From NCBI RefSeq assembly GCF_014635565.1, contig NZ_BMDB01000003.1:185052-249051 (forward strand): a stretch of DNA of 64,000 bases, given 5' to 3'. The notes under the pieces are model-generated. The model saw only the letters and a list, made by a program, of their open reading frames with translations, was not told the origin of the DNA and searched no databases. Each line of letters begins with the position of its first letter. Position 1 is the first letter of the stretch. The position numbers and the translations under genes were made by a program. This DNA is from Phocicoccus schoeneichii. Its GTDB lineage: Bacteria; Bacillota; Bacilli; Staphylococcales; Salinicoccaceae. This document shows positions 10,514 to 18,852 of this stretch, piece after piece.

Positions 10514-10550
10514 AGCCCGTTGGCAGTGACGATACCAACGGACTTCGGTT
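10514..10550 (-). terminator. Terminator of the ctsR-mcsA-mcsB-clpC operon
   Basis: On the minus strand AGTCCGTTGG (10544-10535) pairs with CCAACGGGCT (10523-10514) and is followed by a T run. It lies between the clpC stop and radA. The A/T runs on both sides may allow it to work in either direction. Confidence 0.85.
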
Positions 10551-10576
10551 TTTTGTGCAACAATAGTTTAAGCTTT

Positions 10577-13036
10577 TTAAGCTTCTGTTTCTTCTAAAAC
10601 GGGTTGTTCTGTTGTGTTCACGATAAATTCATCGTCTTTATAGTCCACAGTTACGAGTTTTCCTTTTAAGTCTTCTCCTCTGAGAATTGCTTCACTTAGG
10701 TTGTCTTCGATGTTTTTCTGGATACTTCTAGCGAGTGGTCTTGCACCAAACTCTTTGTCATATCCGTCTTCGGCGAGTTGTTTCTTCGCTGCATCTGTCA
10801 CTGTGAAGTGAATGTTTTGATCATGCAATCTTTCTGCTAATTCATTAATCATCAGTGTCACAATTTCTTCTAGGTGTGATTTTTCTAAGCTGTGGAATAC
10901 GATAATATCGTCTACACGGTTGATAAACTCAGGTCTGAATGTATTTTTCAGCTCTTTCATCATCGTGCTACGGATGTTTTCATAATCTTCTTTTTCGTCA
11001 TCATTGCTTCCAAATCCAACGAATTTATCGTCACGAAGTTGTGTCGCACCTACGTTTGAAGTCATAACAATCACTGTGTTTCTGAAGTCTACTGTGCGGC
11101 CTGTCGCGTCAGTCAGACGCCCATCATCTAACACTTGTAAGAGCATATTGAATACATCAGGGTGCGCTTTTTCAATTTCATCGAATAGGATGAGTGAGTA
11201 GGGTTTACGTCTCACTTGCTCAGTCAATTGACCCCCTTCATCGTATCCAACATATCCTGGAGGTGAACCCACAAGACGTGACACACTGTGTTTTTCCATG
11301 TACTCAGACATGTCTACTCGAATCATCGCATCGTCTTCACCAAAGAGTGCTTCAGATAATGCTTTTGCAAGTTCTGTTTTACCTACACCGGTTGGTCCTA
11401 AGAAGATAAAGCTTCCGATTGGTTTTTCAGGATTTTTAAGTCCAGCACGTGCACGACGTACTGCTTTAGAAATGGATTCTACCGCTTCATTTTGTCCAAT
11501 AACTCTCTCATGAAGAATTTCTTCTAAGTTTAAGAGACGTTCTGATTCTTCTTCCGCAATCTTAGAAAGTGGAATACCTGTCATTTTTGAAATCACAAGT
11601 TCGATATCCGAACGCTTCACTTCTTGTTTTGCGCCCGTTTGTTCATTCTTCCAATCGTTTTGACGCGCTTCGATTTCTTTTTCAAGTTTTGACTGCTCGT
11701 CACGATGTTTCGCTGCCGCTTCAAACTCTTGTGCTTGAACCGCTGCATCTTTTTCTTTCTTCACCGACTCTAATTGATTTTCTAAATCTTTTAAATCTGG
11801 CGGAGATGTGTAATTTCTAAGTCTCACTTTAGATGATGCCTCGTCAATTAGGTCAATGGCTTTATCTGGTAAGAATCTATCTTGCACATATCTCGCAGAC
11901 ATTGTCGCTGCCGCTTCAAGTGCTTCGTCACTAATTGTGATTCCGTGGTGCGCTTCATATCTGTCGCGCAGTCCTTGTAAGATTAAAATCGTGTCCTGAA
12001 CAGATGGCTCATCCACAATAATCGGTTGGAATCGACGCTCTAGTGCCGCATCTTTTTCGATGTGTTTTCTGTATTCCTCTAACGTAGTAGCCCCAATGAC
12101 TTGCACTTCACCACGTGATAGCGCTGGTTTTAAAATATTTGATGCGTCTACTGAACCTTCAGCCCCACCTGCACCAATCAGCGTATGCATTTCGTCTATA
12201 AATAGGATGACATTTTTAGATTGTTTAATCTCATCCATCACTTTTTTCATGCGCTCTTCGAACTCACCGCGGTATTTTGTACCAGCAACGACTGTACCCA
12301 TATCGAGTGACATCACGCGTTTGTCTTTCAGCGTTGAAGGCACTTCGTTTCTCACAATCGCTTGTGCTAATCCTTCTGCGACTGCCGTCTTACCTACCCC
12401 AGGTTCACCAATTAATACAGGGTTGTTTTTTGTTCTACGAGATAAAATCTCAATCACACGTGTGATTTCTTCTGAACGACCAATCACTGGGTCAAGTTGA
12501 CCATTACGTGCTACTTCTGTTAAGTCACGTGCAAGTGAGTCGAGTGTTGGTGTTTCAGATTGTTCTTTTTCACCTTGACGCTTGTAGCTTTCAGGGTTTC
12601 CAAGCATACGAATTACAGCCGCACGCGCTCTAGTAATATTTAGTCCTGCTGCAGCTAACACGCGTGACGCTACACCTTCAGATTCTCTTATTAAACCTAA
12701 CAAGATATGCTCTGTCCCTACGAAGTTGTGGTGCAGTTTACGCGCTTCGTCCATTGATAATTCAATCACGCGTTTTGCACGTGGTGTGTAGTGTAAGCTC
12801 GTTGGCATTTCTGTACCTTCCGTAATGAGCTTGAAGACACCATCTCTAATTTGTTCTTCAGTAATATCAAATGATTGAAGTACTTTTGCAGCAATTCCTT
12901 CTTCTTCCTTAACAAGACCAAGTAGGATATGCTCTGTTCCAATATTTGAATGTTTTAAAGCAATCGCTTCTTCTTGAGCAAATGCAAGTACGCGCTGAGC
13001 ACGTTCTGTTAATTTTCCAAATAACATATTATTCAT
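10577..13036 (-). CDS. clpC: ATP-dependent Clp protease ATP-binding subunit ClpC
   Basis: Hsp100 unfoldase of 819 residues that feeds ClpP and works with McsB-phosphorylated substrates. It has a duplicated N domain (residues 1-150), a first AAA+ module (Walker [10 protein letters not shown] near 210, Walker [10 protein letters not shown]), a middle UVR-like coiled coil (near 420-460), and a second AAA+ module (GPTGVGKTE near 545) with a sensor-2 C-terminal domain. It is the last gene of the CtsR regulon operon and its start overlaps mcsB by 8 bp. Confidence 0.98.
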   Translation of the reverse strand: MNNMLFGKLTERAQRVLAFAQEEAIALKHSNIGTEHILLGLVKEEEGIAAKVLQSFDITEEQIRDGVFKLITEGTEMPTSLHYTPRAKRVIELSMDEARKLHHNFVGTEHILLGLIRESEGVASRVLAAAGLNITRARAAVIRMLGNPESYKRQGEKEQSETPTLDSLARDLTEVARNGQLDPVIGRSEEITRVIEILSRRTKNNPVLIGEPGVGKTAVAEGLAQAIVRNEVPSTLKDKRVMSLDMGTVVAGTKYRGEFEERMKKVMDEIKQSKNVILFIDEMHTLIGAGGAEGSVDASNILKPALSRGEVQVIGATTLEEYRKHIEKDAALERRFQPIIVDEPSVQDTILILQGLRDRYEAHHGITISDEALEAAATMSARYVQDRFLPDKAIDLIDEASSKVRLRNYTSPPDLKDLENQLESVKKEKDAAVQAQEFEAAAKHRDEQSKLEKEIEARQNDWKNEQTGAKQEVKRSDIELVISKMTGIPLSKIAEEESERLLNLEEILHERVIGQNEAVESISKAVRRARAGLKNPEKPIGSFIFLGPTGVGKTELAKALSEALFGEDDAMIRVDMSEYMEKHSVSRLVGSPPGYVGYDEGGQLTEQVRRKPYSLILFDEIEKAHPDVFNMLLQVLDDGRLTDATGRTVDFRNTVIVMTSNVGATQLRDDKFVGFGSNDDEKEDYENIRSTMMKELKNTFRPEFINRVDDIIVFHSLEKSHLEEIVTLMINELAERLHDQNIHFTVTDAAKKQLAEDGYDKEFGARPLARSIQKNIEDNLSEAILRGEDLKGKLVTVDYKDDEFIVNTTEQPVLEETEA

Positions 13037-14048
13037 TACCTCCCAGTAATTCTTTAATTAAAATCGCACGTTCACGATTTTCTGCTTCTTCCAAGCTTGT
13101 ATATTCTAAATTCTGATCTTCAATTCGTTTTCTAATGAACGCATGTTGAATCACGCACATCCATTTCTGGAACTGGAAGTTCTCCACTTCCAGCATCTCC
13201 ATGTCAACACCATATTTGATGTTCGATAGATGTTCCGCAGCCTCTTCTAATGACATTTTCTGTGCATATGTTAAGAGTCCATATGAGCGAAACACAGAGT
13301 CACGGACAGTTAATGCCCTATTATGATAAAACCACTGTCTCGTCTTTTCTTCTTCGGCGACAATTTGATTCTTGATGTCTTCTAAGTTTTCTAGAATCGT
13401 GTGTTCATCTACACCGAGCGTCACTTGGTTAGATAGTTGATACATCTCACCGAGCGGAACACTGCCTTCTCCGTAAATACCGCGAAGCGTATATCCCATG
13501 CGTGTTAAAGCATCCATGACTCGCTTAATGCGACGGTTCTTCGAGAGTGCCGGTAAATGTAACATGACGCTTGCACGAAGTCCAGTACCAACGTTTGTTG
13601 GACAGGCAGTCTTAAAACCGTAGTTCGTATCAAACGCGTATTCCACGTTTTTCTCTAGAGCGTCATCAATGTCACTCGCCGTTTTATATAGTTCTTCGAG
13701 CGTTTTGCTCGTATCAACGACTTGGATTCTGATGTGATCTTCTTCTCCAATCATGATAGATGCGTGTTTATCTTCTGATAAAATCAGGCGCACCCCTTGT
13801 TTTAAAAAGCGTGGACTAATGAGAAACTCTTCCACCATGAGTGCCTTGTCTAAGATGTTGAACGCTCTCATATCGAGTGTTTTATAGTCACTGAATGTTT
13901 CACTGACACTGTCAGCGAGTGACTCAAGTGCTTCATTTGATTGAAGCATGTGCGGAAAAGGTAAACCTTCTATATTACGTGCGAGTCTAATTCTTGAAGA
14001 CATCACAATTTTGTTACTTGTTTTTTCATCTAGCCATGTGTCTACCAT
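13029..14048 (-). CDS. mcsB: Protein-arginine kinase McsB
   Basis: Phosphagen-kinase-fold enzyme of 339 residues that phosphorylates arginines and marks proteins for ClpC-ClpP. Visible motifs are [17 protein letters not shown] at residues 17-33 (ATP/arginine site) and [18 protein letters not shown] near residue 165, the loop with the catalytic Cys conserved across phosphagen kinases. It lies between mcsA and clpC, with a gap of 4 bases after mcsA. Confidence 0.96.
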   Translation of the reverse strand: MVDTWLDEKTSNKIVMSSRIRLARNIEGLPFPHMLQSNEALESLADSVSETFSDYKTLDMRAFNILDKALMVEEFLISPRFLKQGVRLILSEDKHASIMIGEEDHIRIQVVDTSKTLEELYKTASDIDDALEKNVEYAFDTNYGFKTACPTNVGTGLRASVMLHLPALSKNRRIKRVMDALTRMGYTLRGIYGEGSVPLGEMYQLSNQVTLGVDEHTILENLEDIKNQIVAEEEKTRQWFYHNRALTVRDSVFRSYGLLTYAQKMSLEEAAEHLSNIKYGVDMEMLEVENFQFQKWMCVIQHAFIRKRIEDQNLEYTSLEEAENRERAILIKELLGGNE

Positions 14049-14052
14049 CTCT

Positions 14053-14526
14053 TCACACTCCTTTTAGCGCGTTGATTTCATCTCTAACAACAGCAGCTTC
14101 TTCAAAATTTTGCGTTTCGATGAGTGATGCGAGTTTTTGTTCGAGTTGTTCGATCCGCTTTTTCGTTTCTACACGTCCAGTATGTGACTCAGGAATTTTC
14201 CCTTCATGTTCTTGTTGAAGATGCTGAACTCTGCGTACGATTTTTGGGACTTCGTTTTTGAATGTATCATAACAATCTGGGCATCCAAAAAGTCCTTTTT
14301 CTGCAATTGATGTGAGAGGTGATCCACATGTCTTGCATGATACTGTTGTCTTAAATTGTCCCATCATGCTGTTTAATAATTGATTTACATTGAAGTGCTC
14401 TTGATCTTTTTCTAAGAACACTTCATTTGCACATACATCACATAAAAACATTTCTTTGTTGCCTTCCGTTGTTTTTACAGACATATGTAATGTCGCTTCA
14501 CGTTCCTGACATCTTTCACAGAGCAT
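14053..14526 (-). CDS. mcsA: McsA, zinc-binding activator of the McsB kinase
   Basis: A 157-residue protein with two treble-clef-like zinc sites (CERC...CDVC at residues 2-30; CKTC...CPDC near residues 65-90) and a C-terminal UVR motif (EQLEQKLASLIETQNFEEAA) that mediates protein contacts. The start is MLCERCQERE at 14526, because GAGGAG lies 8 bases upstream. In-frame codons up to 14535 overlap the ctsR stop and lack their own spacing. It activates McsB and senses stress. Confidence 0.93.
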   Translation of the reverse strand: MLCERCQEREATLHMSVKTTEGNKEMFLCDVCANEVFLEKDQEHFNVNQLLNSMMGQFKTTVSCKTCGSPLTSIAEKGLFGCPDCYDTFKNEVPKIVRRVQHLQQEHEGKIPESHTGRVETKKRIEQLEQKLASLIETQNFEEAAVVRDEINALKGV

Positions 14527-14531
14527 GATCA

Positions 14532-14996
14532 TCACTCCTCATATAAAATAACTTCTATTATATTTCTTAAAATTTGAGCGCGCACAATATCGCGTTTTGG
14601 TAACCCGATCATTAGCGTTTCACGTGCAATCACCGTATCTATGATTTTCGCTTCTCTAAATGAGATTACCTCTGCATCATACATCGATTGAATGATATGC
14701 ATCGCATTTGTTTGACTGAGTCCGTCACCAATTAAGTTTAATAAGTGCTCAAGATAATCTGCTTTTTTATGCGTCTCTATTTTAGTGATACGAATATATC
14801 CACCGCCACCACGCTTACTTTCTACTATATAACCGAGTTCATTTGTAAATCGTGTCTTGATTACATAATTGAGCTGCGATGGCACGCAATCAAATTTCTC
14901 AGCAATTTGAGCTCGCTTAATTTCTACGACTTCGTTTTTTGATTCTGCAATCATTTGCTTTAAATACTGCTCAATGATATCAGACATATTTCGCAT
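14532..14996 (-). CDS. ctsR: Transcriptional repressor CtsR
   Basis: Class III heat-shock repressor, 154 residues. Its N-terminal winged-helix domain (SDIIEQYLKQMI..., VPSQLNYVIKTRFT near residue 38) contains the tetraglycine loop RGGGGYIRI near residue 60, the thermosensing wing of CtsR. The C-terminal dimer domain carries arginines used for McsB control. It is autoregulated through the box at 15010-15026. Confidence 0.96.
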   Translation of the reverse strand: MRNMSDIIEQYLKQMIAESKNEVVEIKRAQIAEKFDCVPSQLNYVIKTRFTNELGYIVESKRGGGGYIRITKIETHKKADYLEHLLNLIGDGLSQTNAMHIIQSMYDAEVISFREAKIIDTVIARETLMIGLPKRDIVRAQILRNIIEVILYEE

Positions 14997-15009
14997 ACTA
15001 ACACCCCTT

Positions 15010-15026
15010 TTTGACCTTCTTTGACT
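15010..15026 (-). promoter_or_regulatory. CtsR operator
   Basis: The minus strand reads AGTCAAAGAAGGTCAAA, a near-perfect match to the CtsR heptad direct repeat GGTCAAA-N3-GGTCAAA. It lies 13 bp upstream of the ctsR start and just downstream of the -10, where repressor would block polymerase. Confidence 0.92.
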
Positions 15027-15028
15027 TT

Positions 15029-15057
15029 ATTGTACAATCTTGACTAATTTTAATCAA
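15029..15057 (-). promoter_or_regulatory. Sigma-A promoter of the ctsR operon
   Basis: The -35 TTGATT (15057-15052) and -10 TACAAT (15034-15029) have 17 bp spacing. The CtsR operator abuts the downstream side. Confidence 0.85.
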
Positions 15058-15109
15058 ATAAGTTGTTTTAAAGTGTGTATGAATTCGTTATGAAAATTTA
15101 TGAAAGCAC

Positions 15110-15138
15110 TTTACACATTGATAACTAAGAATTATAAT
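15110..15138 (+). promoter_or_regulatory. Sigma-A promoter of nupC, with a cre-like sequence at the -35
   Basis: The -35 TTTACA (15110-15115) and -10 TATAAT (15133-15138) have 17 bp spacing. A TGAAAGCACTTTACA stretch over the -35 resembles a CcpA cre site but has one extra base relative to the palindrome, so carbon control is only suggested. Confidence 0.8.
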
Positions 15139-15173
15139 GAAGTGTATTATCAAATTCCTTTAGAGGTGAATCA

Positions 15174-16388
15174 ATGAATATTTTATGGGGTATCATTGGT
15201 ATTTTAGTCACTTTTGCACTTGCATGGCTTGCTTCATCAGACCGCAAACACGCATTTGATAAGTGGAAAAATATCATTCTACTCATCGTCCTACAGATTG
15301 CATTTACGTGGCTAATTTTTGCTACGACAATCGGACAAACTGTTGTAGAAAAACTAGCATTCGTATTCGACAAATTACTTGAGCACGCAGGCGAAGGTGT
15401 TGCATTCGTATTCGGACCTATGGTATCTATTGACGAAGGCGGATTTGCTTTTGTTTTCTTCTTTAACGTATTACTTCCAATTATCGTAGTTTCAGCAATA
15501 ATTGGTATCTTACAATACTTAAGAATTTTACCATTAATTATCCATGGTCTTGGATGGATCTTATCTAAGATTACTGGTATGGCATTTATCGAGTCATATA
15601 ACGGAGCAGCTTCAATGTTCTTAGGTCAGTCTGAGGTATTTATCTCACTGAAAAACCAAATTCCATTACTCGGTGAAAAACGTCTTTATACATTATCAGC
15701 ACAAGCAATGAGCTCGATTTCATTATCAATGGTTGCAGCGTACATGACGCTTCTTGAACCAAAATATGTAATCGCAGCGATCGTACTTAACCTATTCAGT
15801 GTTTACATCATCGTACATATCATCAACCCGTACACAGTTCCTGCAGAAGAGAACTTTACGGCTGAAGAAAACAACCCTGACAAAGGTAAAACATTCTTCC
15901 AAATTCTTGGCGACTACATCACTCAGGGTGGAATTATCGCAGTAATCGTAGCTGCAATGTTAATCGGATTTATTGCTTTAATCTCGATTCTTAACAGCTT
16001 ATTCTTACTCATCCCTGGTTTAGAAATGTCATTCCAAGACATCCTAGGATATATCTTTATGCCAATCGCATTCATAATGGGTATTCCTTGGGCGGAAGCT
16101 CAACAAGCAGGTCTCTTAATGGCGACTAAACTTGTAACAAACGAATTCGTAGCAATGGAAAACTTCCAAGCGTTCAAAGAAGTTCTATCACCACGAACTC
16201 AAGCAATGGTATCTGTATTCTTAGTATCATTCGCTAACTTCGGTTCTATTGGTATCATCGTTGGTACTGTAAAAGGGCTACACGATGCTTCTGGTAACAT
16301 GATTGCGAAATTCGGAATGAAACTTGTTTATGGTGCAACACTTGTATCTATTCTAAGTGCTGTAATCATCGGCTTCTTCGTAAGCTAA
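15174..16388 (+). CDS. nupC: Concentrative nucleoside transporter (NupC/CNT family)
   Basis: A 404-residue integral membrane protein with about ten hydrophobic segments. CNT-family motifs are visible: ESYNGAASMFLGQSEVFISL near residue 140 (the G-Q-[ST]-E nucleoside/ion site), SSISLSMVAAYMTLLEP near residue 180, and the C-terminal LVSFANFGSIGIIVGTVKGL. It imports nucleosides driven by a proton or sodium gradient; substrate preference cannot be read. It is monocistronic, with its own promoter and terminator, transcribed divergently from ctsR. Confidence 0.94.
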   Translation: MNILWGIIGILVTFALAWLASSDRKHAFDKWKNIILLIVLQIAFTWLIFATTIGQTVVEKLAFVFDKLLEHAGEGVAFVFGPMVSIDEGGFAFVFFFNVLLPIIVVSAIIGILQYLRILPLIIHGLGWILSKITGMAFIESYNGAASMFLGQSEVFISLKNQIPLLGEKRLYTLSAQAMSSISLSMVAAYMTLLEPKYVIAAIVLNLFSVYIIVHIINPYTVPAEENFTAEENNPDKGKTFFQILGDYITQGGIIAVIVAAMLIGFIALISILNSLFLLIPGLEMSFQDILGYIFMPIAFIMGIPWAEAQQAGLLMATKLVTNEFVAMENFQAFKEVLSPRTQAMVSVFLVSFANFGSIGIIVGTVKGLHDASGNMIAKFGMKLVYGATLVSILSAVIIGFFVS

Positions 16389-16394
16389 TGATTC

Positions 16395-16424
16395 AACGTC
16401 TCTCTTTTAGAGGGACGTTTTTTT
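16395..16424 (+). terminator. Terminator after nupC
   Basis: A hairpin of AACGTC-CTCT with AGAG-GACGTT (16395-16419) is followed by seven or more T. Confidence 0.88.
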
Positions 16425-16492
16425 ATCTTCATTTTTAGTTTTTAAAATAGCTGTAATACGGTACACTAAATTTATATAGGGGGGATTCGGAG

Positions 16493-16948
16493 TTGTTAAC
16501 GATTCAAAATGACCCGACGGGTAAAGACTATCATGCACTACTCGACTATGCGTTTCAAACGTGTGAGGAGTTTCAGCTTGTCGTGAGAACAGATATTTTA
16601 CAGTATCAGGATAGTTTTACTGATTTGAAAGAATGGTTTGGTGAAAGTTTCACGGAAGTGCACGAACAACATGAATGGCCGTCTACAAATTTATTTGATG
16701 ACAAGGCGACTGTGTATTACTTCAAAACGACGGATGAGGCGAAGCAAGTTTTAAAAGAAAAGGCGGACAGTTTCTTCCATTGGCTACACCCTGAGTTACC
16801 TGAAGATTTATGTTTCTTTAAAGACGGAGAAGCGTGGTTGTCTTCATCTAGTGAACTTAAAGAACTCTATATCTATCCTACGAGTGTCGATGAAACACAC
16901 GCAATCAAAGGTATTGAGGGATTAGAAGTTTTAGAGGTCGAGTTCTAA
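16493..16948 (+). CDS. Uncharacterised acidic cytosolic protein
   Basis: A 151-residue protein I do not recognise. It has no signal peptide, membrane segment or cysteine motif. It is rich in Asp, Glu and aromatic residues, with repeated W/F-containing stretches (LKEWFGESF, SFFHWLHPELP), and looks like a compact soluble alpha/beta protein. Translation probably starts at TTG 16493, preceded by GGGGGG and GGAG; no ATG lies at the beginning of the frame. It ends at a bidirectional terminator shared with rpsN. Confidence 0.72.
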   Translation: MLTIQNDPTGKDYHALLDYAFQTCEEFQLVVRTDILQYQDSFTDLKEWFGESFTEVHEQHEWPSTNLFDDKATVYYFKTTDEAKQVLKEKADSFFHWLHPELPEDLCFFKDGEAWLSSSSELKELYIYPTSVDETHAIKGIEGLEVLEVEF

Positions 16949-16954
16949 AAGAAA

Positions 16955-16985
16955 AACGAGTTGGTCAATTACCAACTCGCTTTTT
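16955..16985. terminator. Bidirectional terminator between the 151-residue gene and rpsN
   Basis: CGAGTTGG and CCAACTCG form the stem around a 7-base loop. A T run follows on the plus strand and T-rich sequence follows on the minus strand. The last codons of rpsN (A-S-W) lie in one stem arm and its TAA reaches into the loop. Confidence 0.85.
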
Positions 16986-17238
16986 TTACGCCTGGAATCT
17001 GCCCTTTATGAGCAAGTTCTCTAAATTTAATTCTTGATAAACCAAAGTCACGCATCACACCACGTGGTCTTCCCGTCACTTGGCAACGGTTCGTTAGACG
17101 TGTTGGTGATGAATCTCTCGGTAATTTAGAAAGCGCTTCATAGTCACCACGTGCTTTTAACTCTGCACGAAGTTCACGGTACTCTTCAACTCGTTTCTGT
17201 CTTTTTATCTCTTTAACTACTTTAGATTTCTTAGCCAT
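16969..17238 (-). CDS. rpsN: 30S ribosomal protein S14, zinc-independent paralogue
   Basis: An 89-residue S14 of the long type that lacks the CxxC...CxxC zinc motif of the short S14 encoded in the main ribosomal operons. Motifs include [20 protein letters not shown] and [20 protein letters not shown] (C-terminal). Such paralogues replace zinc-bound S14 when zinc is scarce. That fits the near-consensus Zur box in front of this gene (17249-17269) and its monocistronic layout. Its stop codon lies inside the terminator hairpin. Confidence 0.95.
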   Translation of the reverse strand: MAKKSKVVKEIKRQKRVEEYRELRAELKARGDYEALSKLPRDSSPTRLTNRCQVTGRPRGVMRDFGLSRIKFRELAHKGQIPGVKKASW

Positions 17239-17248
17239 AAATCCTCCT

Positions 17249-17269
17249 TAATTGTAATTATTACGTTTT
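17249..17269 (-). promoter_or_regulatory. Zur operator upstream of rpsN
   Basis: The 21-bp minus-strand palindrome centred on CGTAATAATTACA matches the Bacillota Zur consensus (AAATCGTAATNATTACGATTT) at 18 of the 20 defined positions by my count. It lies between the -10 and the ribosome binding site, a repressing position. It implies induction on zinc limitation. Confidence 0.87.
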
Positions 17270-17272
17270 ATA

Positions 17273-17300
17273 ATTATAACAGGCCACTCTAATTTTTCAA
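17273..17300 (-). promoter_or_regulatory. Sigma-A promoter of rpsN
   Basis: The -35 TTGAAA (17300-17295) and -10 TATAAT (17278-17273) have 16 bp spacing. The Zur box begins 3 bp downstream of the -10. Confidence 0.82.
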
Positions 17301-17357
17301 GATAATATGCTCAAATAATGATATAATAAACAGTATTCAAAAATGAGGTGTATATCA

Positions 17358-18677
17358 ATGTCAATCAGAACTAAAGTGGCACAAATCGCTGGGCGTTCAG
17401 TTAAAATAGCACTTAAATTAACTACAGGTGGCGGTTCGAGCCTACCCGGTAAAGTGGCGCATCGTATCAGTCCAAACATCTTGAGCGATCTCGCAAAACA
17501 TTATGATGTCATTATCATTACAGGTACGAATGGAAAGACTTTAACAACGACACTTACATCTAACATTCTGTCTAAAGCATTCGGAAAAGTAATTACAAAT
17601 AGAGCCGGCTCTAATATGTCACAAGGTATCGTCGGCGCATTCTTAGATGCAAAGAAAACAAGCACTAAAGAGCGTGGTCTTGCCGTTATTGAAGTAGATG
17701 AAGGCAGCCTTAATAATGTAGTAGAAGCGTTAAACCCTAAACTTATTGTTCATACGAATCTTTTCGATGATCAAACAGATCGTTACGGTGATACGAAAGC
17801 GGCATATCAACTGCTCGTTCAAGCAGCAAACAAAGTGCCAAACGCAAAAATTTTAGCGAATGGTGACTTACCACTCTTCAACTCGGTTGACCTTGTGAAC
17901 GCAGTCGAATACTTCGGTTTACTTCCAAACTTAACAAACGAACCGATCAGAATCGCCTGTCCGCGATGTGGCGGTAAACTGGATTATCATACACGTACAT
18001 ACTCAGAACTTGGGGATTACGAGTGTTCATCATGTGGCGTGAAGCGTCCAGAGTTGAAATACGCCGTGAGTGACATTACAGAGACAGATTTAACTAGTTC
18101 AACATTCACGATTGATGACGAGTCATTCACGATTCCAATCGCTGGCGTGTACAACGTCTATAACGCACTCGCAGCTTATGCCGTGGCCAAAGAACTCGGT
18201 GTAGAATCAGCAGTAATTAAAAATAGCTTACAGACAACAGAACGCGTCTTCGGTAGACAAGAGATCATTCCATTAGGTGAAAAAACAGCAATCCTCAATG
18301 TGGTGAAAAATCCGGTCGGGTTAAACCAAGTCATCGATTTAATTGAAAAAGATAAAGAACCGATGACCTTTGTGGCGATCCTAAACAACCGACCAGCAGA
18401 TGGCGTGGATTTATCTTGGCTCAAAGACGGGCACTTTGACAAACTCGCAAAAATAGAGATCGAAGAAGTGTTGACTGGCGGAATCCGTGCCGACCGCATG
18501 ACAGAAGCACTAGTGGAAGCAGGATTCGAACGACACACAATAGACGAATTCGAAACACTAGAAGAACTCGTAAACCGCATCACACAAGCAAAAAACAAGA
18601 ACATTCAAATCATCGCAACATACACAGCAATGCTTGAATTAAGAAAAGAGTTGAAAGACAAGGGATTGTTGAAGTAA
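17358..18677 (+). CDS. murT: MurT-type lipid II amidotransferase ligase subunit
   Basis: A Mur-ligase-like protein of 439 residues. With the glutaminase GatD it amidates D-Glu of lipid II to D-isoglutamine. Visible are the ATP loop ITGTNGKTLTTTL near residue 55, a four-cysteine zinc-ribbon insertion (CPRCGG...CSSCG) near residues 205-225, and the C-terminal DUF1727 domain with DGVDLSWLKDGHFDKL, whose Asp corresponds to the residue that completes the catalytic site. The start is ATG 17358, with GAGGTG 6 bases upstream. Unlike the family norm, no gatD follows: a terminator and a repeat array come next. Confidence 0.93.
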   Translation: MSIRTKVAQIAGRSVKIALKLTTGGGSSLPGKVAHRISPNILSDLAKHYDVIIITGTNGKTLTTTLTSNILSKAFGKVITNRAGSNMSQGIVGAFLDAKKTSTKERGLAVIEVDEGSLNNVVEALNPKLIVHTNLFDDQTDRYGDTKAAYQLLVQAANKVPNAKILANGDLPLFNSVDLVNAVEYFGLLPNLTNEPIRIACPRCGGKLDYHTRTYSELGDYECSSCGVKRPELKYAVSDITETDLTSSTFTIDDESFTIPIAGVYNVYNALAAYAVAKELGVESAVIKNSLQTTERVFGRQEIIPLGEKTAILNVVKNPVGLNQVIDLIEKDKEPMTFVAILNNRPADGVDLSWLKDGHFDKLAKIEIEEVLTGGIRADRMTEALVEAGFERHTIDEFETLEELVNRITQAKNKNIQIIATYTAMLELRKELKDKGLLK

Positions 18678-18744
18678 TTTTTTGGTCGATGGTTGGTTGC
18701 GCGTGGCGCGAAAATTTTGTGCGTGGCACATTTTTGGTAATATG

Positions 18745-18774
18745 AAGCACACTCTTAGTGAGTGTGCTTTTTTC
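18745..18774 (+). terminator. Terminator after murT
   Basis: AAGCACACTC (18745-18754) pairs with GAGTGTGCTT (18760-18769) over a 5-base loop and is followed by T. It shows that the murT transcript ends with no second gene. Confidence 0.88.
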
Positions 18775-18852
18775 ATGCACATTTTTAACGAGAGCTTTGG
18801 TGCACTCACGAATAGTAGCAGGTTTTTATCTTGTTTGTATGGGTGGATGGTG

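Noticed and set aside
12060..12500. 146-residue open frame on the plus strand
   Set aside because: Antisense shadow of the first AAA+ module of clpC; no start signals.
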